Of a stretch of DNA of 5,784 bases, positions 1-5,784 are shown in pieces (position 1 is the first letter of the stretch; each line of letters starts with the position of its first letter). A program made the position numbers and the translations under genes. The DNA is from Candidatus Solincola jinzensis (GTDB taxonomy: Bacteria; Actinomycetota; Geothermincolia; Geothermincolales; RBG-13-55-18): contig JACVJG010000219.1 of NCBI GenBank assembly GCA_015711875.1, positions 1-5,784 of the forward strand, read 5' to 3'. Below the pieces are notes generated by a model that saw only the letters and a program-made list of their open reading frames with translations, made no database searches and was not told where the DNA came from.

Positions 1-348
1 TCGCCGCGGGGAGGGCAGGTCTGCGCGAGCAAGGAGTGCCTTTGCGAAAGAGCCGTGGATGACCATAACGGGTTCCGGGAAAAGGCCTGTGAACTTAAAG
101 CGCTCGGCATGGGCGGGCCGAGAGTTGAGGGCTGGAGAGGAAAAGCCGAATATAAGGTTGTGGGGATGTGGATATTGCTCCCGCGGGGCCATGCCTGGCG
201 CGTTTGCGGGAAGCTCCCTCATCTCGTGCGAAAAGCGAGGATGGGCGCATCTGTTGGAGATTCGCTGCCGTTCGCCGCCACGGGTTTTGCGCGCCCTCAC
301 AGAGGCCGCCTCGGTAGCGATGGCAGCCCGGGGAGAGAGGTGAGAACG
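1..348. other. Upstream region without a supported gene
   Basis: I see no convincing gene here. The frame of the downstream secreted protein is open back to a GTG at 55, but the 98 extra residues have no recognisable domain and would bury the signal peptide. A second frame is open from 59 to 343 (94 codons) and is equally featureless. Small elements visible: a 6-bp stem CTCGGC/GCCGAG (103-108 with 117-122, 8-base loop), an imperfect stem GCAAGG/CCTTTGC (29-45), and a TATAAG at 151-156 that resembles a -10 box. The nearest -35-like hexamer is TTGAGG at 125-130, and its 20-base spacing is too long for a normal sigma-70 promoter. This is probably the 5' leader and promoter zone of the gene at 349, with no element firmly identified. 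Confidence 0.55.
338..343 (+). promoter_or_regulatory. Shine-Dalgarno sequence deciding the start at 349
   Basis: AGGTGA lies five bases before the ATG at 349, inside a longer purine-rich run (331-343). The next residues encode a typical signal peptide. Together these select 349 over the in-frame GTG at 55, which has only a weak purine-rich match upstream. Confidence 0.75.
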
Positions 349-3033
349 ATGGGTCTCGAGCATGGATACCGTGTTCCGCTGTCAGCCATCGCCCTGGCCC
401 TGGCGGTCCTGGCCATCGCGGCTTCAGCCGCTCCCGCAGCGGCGCAGGGGCGGACAGGGGCGAGGGCTGGCGCGCTTCCAGGGATGGCGGCTCTTCACCG
501 CGCTGACATCTCTTTGCCCGCCGCGGGGGCGGGGGACGCGGCGCGCGACGCGGCGCCCGGCGCGCGGCTTTACGCCCTTGGCGGCCTTGACGTGTCCGCA
601 GCATCGCTTGATCCCACCCCTCCCGCCAGCCCGGTCAAGCTCGTGTTCATCCACCATTCCTGCGGCGAGAACTGGCTGAGTGACGAGAACGGCGGCCTTG
701 GGAAGGCCCTGCGCGACAACAGCTATTTCGTGAGCGACACCAACTATGGGTGGGGGCCGGACGAGATCGGGAGCAGCACGGACATAGGGCACTGGTGGTC
801 CTGGTTCAGAGGGCCCTCCAGCCCCACTTATACCGCCGCCCTCTACGTGGAAAGCGGGCAGAACTGCTATTACTCCCGCCTGGCCGACGACCCCGGGGGC
901 GAGAACGAGATCGTCATGTTCAAATCCTGTTTCCCCAATTCCGCCCTGGAGGGGAGTCCCGGCGACCCCGTGCCTCCCATCTCGTCCAACCCGCTCAAGG
1001 GGGATTCAGGGCCCCTGACGGTGGCCAACGCCAAGGGCATCTATATGGACCTCCTGGAATATTTCAAGACCAGGCAGGACAAGCTCTTCGTGGCCGTGAC
1101 CGCCCCTCCCCTGATAGACGGGACCTACGCCGCCAACGCCCGCGCCTTCAACAACTGGCTGGTGAACGACTGGCTCGACGGTTATCCCTACAACAACGTC
1201 TTCGTCTTCGATTTCTACAACGTACTCACCAGCAACGGCGGCAGCGCCTATGCCAGTGACCTCGGCTGGGAGAGCGGCAACCACCACCGCTGGCTCAACG
1301 GCGCTATCCAGCACAAGACAGACGGCGGCGGCGACACCCTCGCCTACCCCAGCGACGACGATCATCCCAACTATGTGGGCAACCGTAAAGCCACGGCGGA
1401 GTTCGTGCCCCTCCTCAACGTGGCCTACAACCGCTTCAGGAGCGGGGGAACGGGAGCTCCCCACATCGCTTCCGTGAGCCCGACGTCTGGGGCTCCCGGA
1501 ACGCAGGTCACCATAACCGGCAGCGGGTTCGGAGACCAGCGGGGCTCGTCATACGTGTCCTTTTCCGGGGTCGCCGCCGGTGTATATCTGGAATGGAGTT
1601 CCAGCAGGGTCAGGTGCGAGGTGCCGGATGGCGCCTTGTCGGGCTGGTTGACGGTTAACACCCCCGGCGGGACGTCAAACGGGGTGAACTTCGTGGTCCC
1701 CCTGCCGGGCGTGGAATCCTCTTGTTATTTCGCCGAGGGTTACACGGGAGAGGACTTCGCTGAATGGCTGTGCCTTCTGAACCGGGGCGTATCCGGGGCC
1801 ATCGCCCAGGTAACCTACCTCTACGCCGACGGTACGCCGCCGTTTACCAAGGATTATCTTCTGGACGCGAGCAGCAGGACCACCTTGAACGTGAACGAGG
1901 AAGCGGGAGCGGGACGTGATGTGTCCATAAAGGTCGAGAGCGACGGGGAGGCGCTGGCTGAGCGCCCCATGTATTTCCAATACATGGGGCAGTGGAAGGG
2001 CGGACACGACGCCGTGGGCGTTCCGGAGCCCTCGAACTCGTGGTACTTCGCGGAGGGCTACACCGGCGAGGGGTTCGACGAATGGGTCTGCCTGCTCAAC
2101 CCCGGCGATGCCCCCGCGGAAGTGAGCTTCCGTTTCCAGACCCAGGAGGCGGGGGAAGTGGTGAAAAGCGGTTACGGGGTCCCGGCGAGGTCGCGCCGGA
2201 CTTTCAAAGTGGACGAACTCCTGGGGGAAGGATACCAGGCCTCGCTGCTGGTGGAGTCCACCCAGGCGCTGGTCGCGGAGCGCCCCATGTATTTCAGTTA
2301 CGCCGGCAGGGAAGACCATGGCTGGGAGGGAGGCCACTGTGTGCCAGGGGCCACCGCGCCGGCAGATACCTATTATTTCGCGGAGGGGACGACCAGGCGT
2401 GGCTTCGAGGCCTGGATCACCCTGCAGAACCCTGGCGACCACCCCATCACAGTGACCGCCGATTACCAGCTCGGGGTGGGGCAGGGAGAGCCGGTAAGCC
2501 GTGAGTACGAGGTGGGAGGCGGGTTCCGCCGCACCGTTTTCGTCCCCGACGAAATAGGGTGGGAAAAGGATTTCTCGGTCAGGCTCACCTCGGAAGGAAC
2601 CTTTCTTGCCGAGCGCCCCATGTATTTCGATTACTCGTGCGCTGACCTGCGCGCTACGGGTGGCCACTGTGTGATCGGGGCGACCTCGCCCGGCGGCGAG
2701 TGGCTCTTCGCCGAGGGGTACACCGGCGGGTCTTTCCAGCAATGGCTATGCCTCCAGAACCCTGGTGAAGGTGAGGCCGTGGTTGAGGTGCGCTATTACA
2801 CCCAGGAGGAAGGCGAGCTGCCGGCGCGCGAGGTGAGGGTGCCGGAGCGCAGCAGGGTGACCATCCTGGTCAACGAGCACGCCGGGAATGGCTACCAGCT
2901 TTCAACGCGCGTAGCGGTGATGAGCGGTGGAGGGGTGGTGGCCGAACGCCCCATGTACTTCCGTTACGGCTCAGGGTGGGATGGGGGACATGACGTGGTC
3001 GGCTTCACGCCCGCTTTAGGGCCATCCCCGTGA
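349..3033 (+). CDS. Secreted SGNH-hydrolase-like protein with IPT/TIG domain and four FAEG repeats
   Basis: This is an 894-residue exported protein. Residues 1-32 look like a signal peptide: Arg8, then a hydrophobic Ala/Leu core, then AAA before Gln33, a plausible signal peptidase I site. Residues 33-95 are an Ala/Gly/Arg-rich linker. Residues 96-360 resemble an SGNH/GDSL hydrolase: FIHHSCGENW (putative nucleophile Ser104), KSCFPNS (Asn197), TAPPL (251-255) and a C-terminal DDDHPN (Asp336, His339) matching the usual DxxH block. Residues 371-450 read as an IPT/TIG immunoglobulin-like fold (SVSPTSGAPGT, ITGSGFG). Residues 460-894 are four tandem modules ending in ERPMYF and GGH. There is no C-terminal membrane anchor or LPXTG motif, so the protein is probably released or held non-covalently. 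The start is chosen from the SD at 338-343 and the signal peptide. By analogy it may be an esterase or deacetylase acting on extracellular polysaccharide. The substrate is unknown, and the SGNH call rests on motif order, not an alignment. Confidence 0.85.
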   Translation: MGLEHGYRVPLSAIALALAVLAIAASAAPAAAQGRTGARAGALPGMAALHRADISLPAAGAGDAARDAAPGARLYALGGLDVSAASLDPTPPASPVKLVFIHHSCGENWLSDENGGLGKALRDNSYFVSDTNYGWGPDEIGSSTDIGHWWSWFRGPSSPTYTAALYVESGQNCYYSRLADDPGGENEIVMFKSCFPNSALEGSPGDPVPPISSNPLKGDSGPLTVANAKGIYMDLLEYFKTRQDKLFVAVTAPPLIDGTYAANARAFNNWLVNDWLDGYPYNNVFVFDFYNVLTSNGGSAYASDLGWESGNHHRWLNGAIQHKTDGGGDTLAYPSDDDHPNYVGNRKATAEFVPLLNVAYNRFRSGGTGAPHIASVSPTSGAPGTQVTITGSGFGDQRGSSYVSFSGVAAGVYLEWSSSRVRCEVPDGALSGWLTVNTPGGTSNGVNFVVPLPGVESSCYFAEGYTGEDFAEWLCLLNRGVSGAIAQVTYLYADGTPPFTKDYLLDASSRTTLNVNEEAGAGRDVSIKVESDGEALAERPMYFQYMGQWKGGHDAVGVPEPSNSWYFAEGYTGEGFDEWVCLLNPGDAPAEVSFRFQTQEAGEVVKSGYGVPARSRRTFKVDELLGEGYQASLLVESTQALVAERPMYFSYAGREDHGWEGGHCVPGATAPADTYYFAEGTTRRGFEAWITLQNPGDHPITVTADYQLGVGQGEPVSREYEVGGGFRRTVFVPDEIGWEKDFSVRLTSEGTFLAERPMYFDYSCADLRATGGHCVIGATSPGGEWLFAEGYTGGSFQQWLCLQNPGEGEAVVEVRYYTQEEGELPAREVRVPERSRVTILVNEHAGNGYQLSTRVAVMSGGGVVAERPMYFRYGSGWDGGHDVVGFTPALGPSP
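1726..3030 (+). repeat. Four tandem ~106-110-residue FAEG/ERPMYF modules within the secreted protein
   Basis: Units begin at Tyr460 (1726), Tyr566 (2044), Tyr676 (2374) and Leu786 (2704). Each follows the same plan: FAEG[YT]T then an aromatic and Trp, a strand ending LxNPG (LNRG in unit 1), alternating beta-like strands, a [SR]R[RT]T turn, an acidic V/PxE segment, then ERPMYF, and finally GGHxVxG. ERPMYF and GGH are invariant in all four. The DNA for ERPMYF, GAGCGCCCCATGTATTTC, is identical at 1960, 2278 and 2611 and differs at two bases at 2944, giving spacings of 318, 333 and 333. Unit 3 is the most divergent (TTRR, and ITLQN in place of the Cys-containing strand). Units 2 and 3 have Cys after GGH. 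A beta-sandwich binding or stalk module is inferred. I recall similar modules in actinobacterial and chloroflexal secreted proteins but cannot name the family with certainty. Confidence 0.85.
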
Positions 3034-3143
3034 ACCGGAACCTGTGGCCAGATAATAGTATGATATCCCTCCGCTGTGATGCCCCGGACCCCTTAGAGGA
3101 TAGGAGGCTGAGTCTTCCAGCGCCCGCCCGCGGGCAGGCAGCC

Positions 3144-3163
3144 AAGCGCATGACCGCGCTTTT
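3144..3163 (+). terminator. Weak hairpin with short T run, possible terminator of the secreted-protein gene
   Basis: AAGCGC (3144-3149) pairs with GCGCTT (3156-3161) around a six-base loop, and the T run TTTT (3160-3163) overlaps the 3' arm. The stem is short and the U tract is only four bases, so this is a poor intrinsic terminator. It lies about 110 bases after the stop codon at 3033. No better hairpin plus T run is visible closer to the stop. Confidence 0.25.
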
Positions 3164-3246
3164 CGAGAGAGAGTTCCGATCGCGAGAGGATGCAAAGCCC
3201 CCGCCGCGCTGTAACTCCCCGCGCCCCGAATAGGCGGGAGGCAGCG

Positions 3247-3351
3247 GCTTTCCGTGCCCTCTCAAGGGCGTACCGCGACGAGCACGGCCGCGCATTTCCG
3301 GAGGGAAAGCAGGCACGGGGTGATGCCTCGTGTTGCCGGCAAAGGTCCGGC
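3247..3351 (+). other. Cluster of potential stem-loops (possible structured leader RNA)
   Basis: Successive complementary pairs are visible. GCTTTCC (3247-3253) with GGAAAGC (3304-3310) encloses GCCCT-CTCA-AGGGC (3256-3269). This is followed by AGGCA (3311-3315) with TGCCT (3324-3328), then GCCGG (3335-3339) with CCGGC (3347-3351). The arrangement of a closing stem, an internal hairpin and two flanking hairpins could be a folded leader RNA. No conserved core of a riboswitch class I know is present, and five- to seven-base stems are common by chance in GC-rich DNA. Confidence 0.2.
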
Positions 3352-3426
3352 GCCCCTGGCGGCCTCTCGTTCGCCTTGCTCAGCGCTCCGGGCCGGCATA
3401 CACTTTGGTCAGGAGGCAAGGTTTCC

Positions 3427-3448
3427 TGTCAACGGCCACGTGTTGACA
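3427..3448. promoter_or_regulatory. Perfect 7+7 inverted repeat, candidate operator upstream of the sensor gene
   Basis: TGTCAAC (3427-3433) and GTTGACA (3442-3448) are exact reverse complements separated by eight bases, making a 22-base dyad. The right arm contains a consensus -35 hexamer TTGACA (3443-3448), and the left arm contains the same hexamer on the minus strand. No acceptable -10 box lies 16-18 bases from either. The centre is about 109 bases before the ATG at 3547. A poor promoter-like pair, TTGCTC (3376-3381) and TACACT (3399-3404) with 17-base spacing, lies just upstream. If used, it would place the dyad just after the transcription start, as for a repressor site. Size and symmetry suit a dimeric helix-turn-helix regulator. 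Which regulator is unknown. Confidence 0.45.
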
Positions 3449-3508
3449 TGATCGTCCGCCTGCTTGCGCAGGATCGGGGCGACTGGTAGCCGGCCGGGAT
3501 GCAGTGCG

Positions 3509-3527
3509 GATAATCTCTGGTAATTAT
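3509..3527 (+). promoter_or_regulatory. AT-rich -10-like segment before the sensor gene
   Basis: GATAAT (3509-3514) matches five of six bases of TATAAT, and AATTAT follows at 3522-3527. Both stand out in the GC-rich surroundings, 20-38 bases before the ATG at 3547. No recognisable -35 box lies 16-18 bases upstream of either. If it is a promoter it would need an activator or an alternative sigma factor, and the inverted repeat at 3427-3448 would then sit upstream of it. Confidence 0.22.
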
Positions 3528-3546
3528 AGGGAAAAGACCTTACCCC

Positions 3547-5784
3547 ATGAGGGCAGCGCGTATGGTTGATGAGGGGGCGGCGATAGACTCCGGGAAGGGA
3601 TGGCTTGGCGTTGCCTGGCGGATAGCGGCGGGGCTGGCGGTTTTCTCGGCGCTCTACCTCGTGAGCCGCCGCAACTACCTCCTCTTTCACGCTGCGGCCG
3701 AGGTATTCAGCTCGCTGGTGGCCATGACCGTCTTCGTGGTAGCCTGGCATACCAGGCGCTCGACGGACAACGGCTTCCTGGCCTTTCTGGGGGTGGCATA
3801 TCTCTTCGTGGGGGCCCTGGACCTGCTGCACATGCTGGCTTACTCCGGCATGGGGGTTTTCACGGGGTACGGGGCGAACCTCGCCACCCAGTTGTGGATA
3901 ATCGCCCGTTACCTTGAGGCCGCCTCTCTCCTCCTCGCGCCTCTCTTCCTGACGCGAGCGTTGAACTTATATATGGATATCGGCGTGTATACCGCGATCT
4001 CCGCCCTGGCCCTGGCGAGCGTTTTCGCCTGGGATATCTTCCCTGTATGTTTCGTGGAAGGCTCCGGGTTGACCGCCTTTAAGAAAGTGAGCGAGTACAT
4101 CATCTGTTCCATGCTGGCGGCTGCCATGGCCTTCCTCTACGCCAGGAGGAGGGAGATGAACGCCAAGGTGATGCGACTTATCATCGCCTCCATCGCCGTG
4201 GCCATCGCCTCCGAGTTGTCGTTCACCCTTTACCAGGACCCTTACGCTTTCCCCAACATGCTGGGCCATTTTCTCAAGATCGTTTCCTTCTACCTGCTTT
4301 ACCGGGCCATAGTGGAGACGGGGCTCGAGGAGCCTTACGAGCTGCTCTTCCGCAGGTTGAGAGACCGGGAACGCCGTGAAAGGGAGATCCTCGACGCCAG
4401 CGCGGACGCCCTGTTGCTCTGCGATGCCCGAGGAAGGGTCCTCGCCGCCAACGAGACGGCCTTGCGCCGCCTGGGAAGGGATGGGGGTGAACTGCAGGGC
4501 GCCGGTTTGGAACAGATCATGCCGCGAGAGGAGGGGGAAGCGGCGCTGGCGCTCCTCAAGGAGTCACTAGACTCCGGCTCGCCGGTGGGGCGAGAGCTGC
4601 AGCGCGGGGAAAAGTGGTTTGAACTGGAGGCAAGACCGCTGCCAGTAGAGCAGGACGGTGAGTTACTGGTGGTCTTCTGCGAGAGAGACATCACCGGCCA
4701 GAAAGTCACCCTCGAGGCCGAGAAGGCGGCCAGGGAGAGGTGGCAGCGCTCCTTCGATGCCATCGGGGACGCCATGATGGTGATAGACTCCGAATACCGC
4801 ATAATCCAGCATAACGACGCCCTGTGCGAGCTACTGGGGGAGAAGGGTGATCTCAGCGGGCGCACCTGTTACGAACTCGTGCACGGCACCCATGCCCCGC
4901 CCGATTTCTGCGTGTGCGAGGAGGCGCAGCGGGAAAATTGCCGCGCGCGCCGGGAAGTGTATGAGCCCCGCCTTGACAAACACCTATGGGTCTCCCTCTC
5001 CCCCGTCTTCGACGAGCACGGGCGGTTCGAGTTCGGCGTGCACGTCATCCAGGACATCTCCGACCGCGTGCGCATCGAGGACGTCCTCAGGGAGAGCGAG
5101 GAGAAGTTCCGCAGCGTGGTGGAACAATCGGCGGACGGTATCATCCTGGTGGACGGCGAGGGAAGGATCGTGGAGTGGAACAGCGCCATGGAGGATATCA
5201 TGGGCCTGCGGAGAGAGGAAGCCCTGGGCTGTTTCCTATGGGACGTCCAGTTCCGTCTCGCCTTGCCGGATCGCAGGACGCCGGAAGCATATGAGGAGAT
5301 AAAGTCAAACATCCTGGAGTCGCTGCGGAGGGGGTATGAGACCTGGTTCGGGGAGACCAGCGAGCGCGAGCTGCAGACACCCGCGGGGGAGAGGCGCATA
5401 GTGCAGGCGGTGACCTTTCCCATCCGCTCCCGCGAGGGCTTGATGGTGGGGAGCGTGGTCAGGGACGTGACCAGGCGTGTGCGCACGGAAGAGGCACTGG
5501 CCTGGGAATCCGAGGTCAACCGCTCCATGGCCGAGCTCTCCGGTGCCTTGCTCGCCCAGGCCTCCATAGAGGACGTCTCCCAGGTGGTGCTGGACAACGC
5601 CAAGCGCCTCACCCGCAGCCCCTACGGTTACGTGGGATATATAGATTCCGATACCGGCTATCTGATCTCCCCTACCCTCACCAGGGATGTCTGGGGGGAG
5701 TGCGGGATGGAGGACAAGACCATCGTCTTCAAGGAGTTCAAGGGGCTGTGGGGGTGGGTGCTGAAGAACCGACAGGCGCTACTG
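3547..5784 (+). CDS. Membrane-bound MASE3-PAS-PAS-PAS-GAF sensor protein, 3' end cut by window
   Basis: There are 746 codons with no stop before the window edge. Residues 20-257 form about seven to eight hydrophobic helices that match the MASE3 sensory domain: NYLLFH (43-48) with Glu52, DLLH (92-95), YSGMG (99-103), NLATQLW (111-117) and RYLE (121-124). A charged helix (261-280) leads to PAS1 (about 280-385, ending ERDITGQK), PAS2 (399-508, ending QDISDR) and PAS3 (519-646, from EEKFRSVVEQSADGI to RDVTRR). A GAF domain begins near 663 (YGYVGYID, then WGWVLKN) and is interrupted at 746. PAS2 holds a Cys-rich insertion (Cys441, Cys455, Cys457, Cys465). PAS/GAF domains bind small ligands or cofactors and pass signals to an output domain, here out of view: histidine kinase is most likely, GGDEF or other possible. 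ATG 3547 is the first start after the in-frame stop at 3511. ATG 3562 (Met6) has the better-placed SD, GAGGG at 3549-3553, and may be the true start. Confidence 0.88.
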   Translation, partial: MRAARMVDEGAAIDSGKGWLGVAWRIAAGLAVFSALYLVSRRNYLLFHAAAEVFSSLVAMTVFVVAWHTRRSTDNGFLAFLGVAYLFVGALDLLHMLAYSGMGVFTGYGANLATQLWIIARYLEAASLLLAPLFLTRALNLYMDIGVYTAISALALASVFAWDIFPVCFVEGSGLTAFKKVSEYIICSMLAAAMAFLYARRREMNAKVMRLIIASIAVAIASELSFTLYQDPYAFPNMLGHFLKIVSFYLLYRAIVETGLEEPYELLFRRLRDRERREREILDASADALLLCDARGRVLAANETALRRLGRDGGELQGAGLEQIMPREEGEAALALLKESLDSGSPVGRELQRGEKWFELEARPLPVEQDGELLVVFCERDITGQKVTLEAEKAARERWQRSFDAIGDAMMVIDSEYRIIQHNDALCELLGEKGDLSGRTCYELVHGTHAPPDFCVCEEAQRENCRARREVYEPRLDKHLWVSLSPVFDEHGRFEFGVHVIQDISDRVRIEDVLRESEEKFRSVVEQSADGIILVDGEGRIVEWNSAMEDIMGLRREEALGCFLWDVQFRLALPDRRTPEAYEEIKSNILESLRRGYETWFGETSERELQTPAGERRIVQAVTFPIRSREGLMVGSVVRDVTRRVRTEEALAWESEVNRSMAELSGALLAQASIEDVSQVVLDNAKRLTRSPYGYVGYIDSDTGYLISPTLTRDVWGECGMEDKTIVFKEFKGLWGWVLKNRQALL

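Larger units (their letters stand above)
3034..3546. other. Intergenic region with candidate regulatory structures, no supported gene
   Basis: These 513 bases separate the two genes. Short open frames exist on both strands (for example 3190-3489 plus, 3093-3419 minus, 3409-3831 minus), but their translations are Arg/Pro/Ala-rich and have no domain I recognise. Visible elements are: an AT-rich pocket just after the stop (3051-3067) with GATAAT and TATGAT hexamers but no matching -35; a hairpin at 3144-3161; a 10-base palindrome GCCCGCGGGC (3126-3135); several stems at 3247-3351; an AGGAGG at 3411-3416 with no start codon at a suitable distance; an inverted repeat at 3427-3448; and GATAAT at 3509-3514. 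The long gap with these signals argues that the two flanking genes are not one operon. Confidence 0.6.

Noticed and set aside
1..348. Possible riboswitch (c-di-GMP or c-di-AMP type) in the leader of the secreted-protein gene
   Set aside because: I compared it by eye with the conserved cores of those classes and found only scattered short matches, with no consistent set of stems.
95..604. 169-codon minus-strand open frame spanning the start of the secreted-protein gene
   Set aside because: Its product is Arg/Pro-rich low complexity, it overlaps the SD and signal peptide coding region, and no domain is visible.
1675..2742. 355-codon open frame on the minus strand
   Set aside because: It lies wholly antisense to the repeat modules of the secreted protein, has no recognisable domain, and is explained by GC-rich codon usage leaving the opposite strand open.
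3411..3416. AGGAGG as a ribosome binding site for a small gene
   Set aside because: No ATG, GTG or TTG lies 5-12 bases downstream, so it does not define a start.
3190..3489. 99-codon plus-strand open frame in the intergenic gap
   Set aside because: It has no recognisable motif, no good SD at its start, and a composition like the random frames nearby. It would also run across the inverted repeat.
4869..5612. 247-codon open frame on the minus strand
   Set aside because: It is antisense to PAS2, PAS3 and the GAF start. Its translation is Ser/Arg-rich without motifs, while the plus strand has clear domains throughout.
1..5784. CRISPR array, tRNA, rRNA or insertion sequence
   Set aside because: There are no short regularly spaced direct repeats, no cloverleaf or rRNA-like stretches, and no transposase motifs or terminal inverted repeats. 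The only regular repeat is the protein-coding module array.

Overview
The window is GC-rich (about 60-65% by eye) and carries two plus-strand protein-coding genes with opposite cellular destinations. A secreted multidomain protein occupies positions 349-3033. The first 746 codons of a membrane-bound PAS/GAF sensor run from 3547 off the right edge. The strong G/C preference at third codon positions and the FAEGYTG...ERPMYF...GGH modules in the first protein recall extracellular proteins of uncultured, often anaerobic Actinobacteriota (and some Chloroflexota). That placement rests on memory of similar proteins, not on a search.

Positions 1-348 are upstream DNA in which I see no convincing gene. 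The reading frame stays open back to a GTG at 55. However, a good Shine-Dalgarno sequence followed at once by a signal peptide puts the real start at 349. The mature protein appears to contain an Ala/Gly-rich linker, a domain with SGNH/GDSL-hydrolase-like motifs (HHSCGEN, FPNS, DDDHPN), one IPT/TIG immunoglobulin-like domain, and four tandem modules of about 106-110 residues. This is the layout of a secreted carbohydrate- or envelope-directed esterase with adhesive modules. The substrate is unknown.

Positions 3034-3546 (513 bases) hold no gene I can support. They contain a weak terminator-like hairpin near 3144-3163, a run of possible stem-loops at 3247-3351, and a perfect 7+7 inverted repeat, TGTCAAC-N8-GTTGACA, at 3427-3448. 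The inverted repeat lies about 100 bases before the sensor gene and looks like a transcription-factor operator. Its right arm contains an exact TTGACA.

The sensor has an N-terminal MASE3 membrane domain, three PAS domains and the start of a GAF domain. The output domain (kinase, GGDEF or other) lies beyond the window. Its middle PAS carries a Cys/His-rich insertion that could bind a metal or cofactor. The genes are codirectional but separated by more than 500 bases with signals between them, so they are probably separate transcription units. Nothing visible links their functions.
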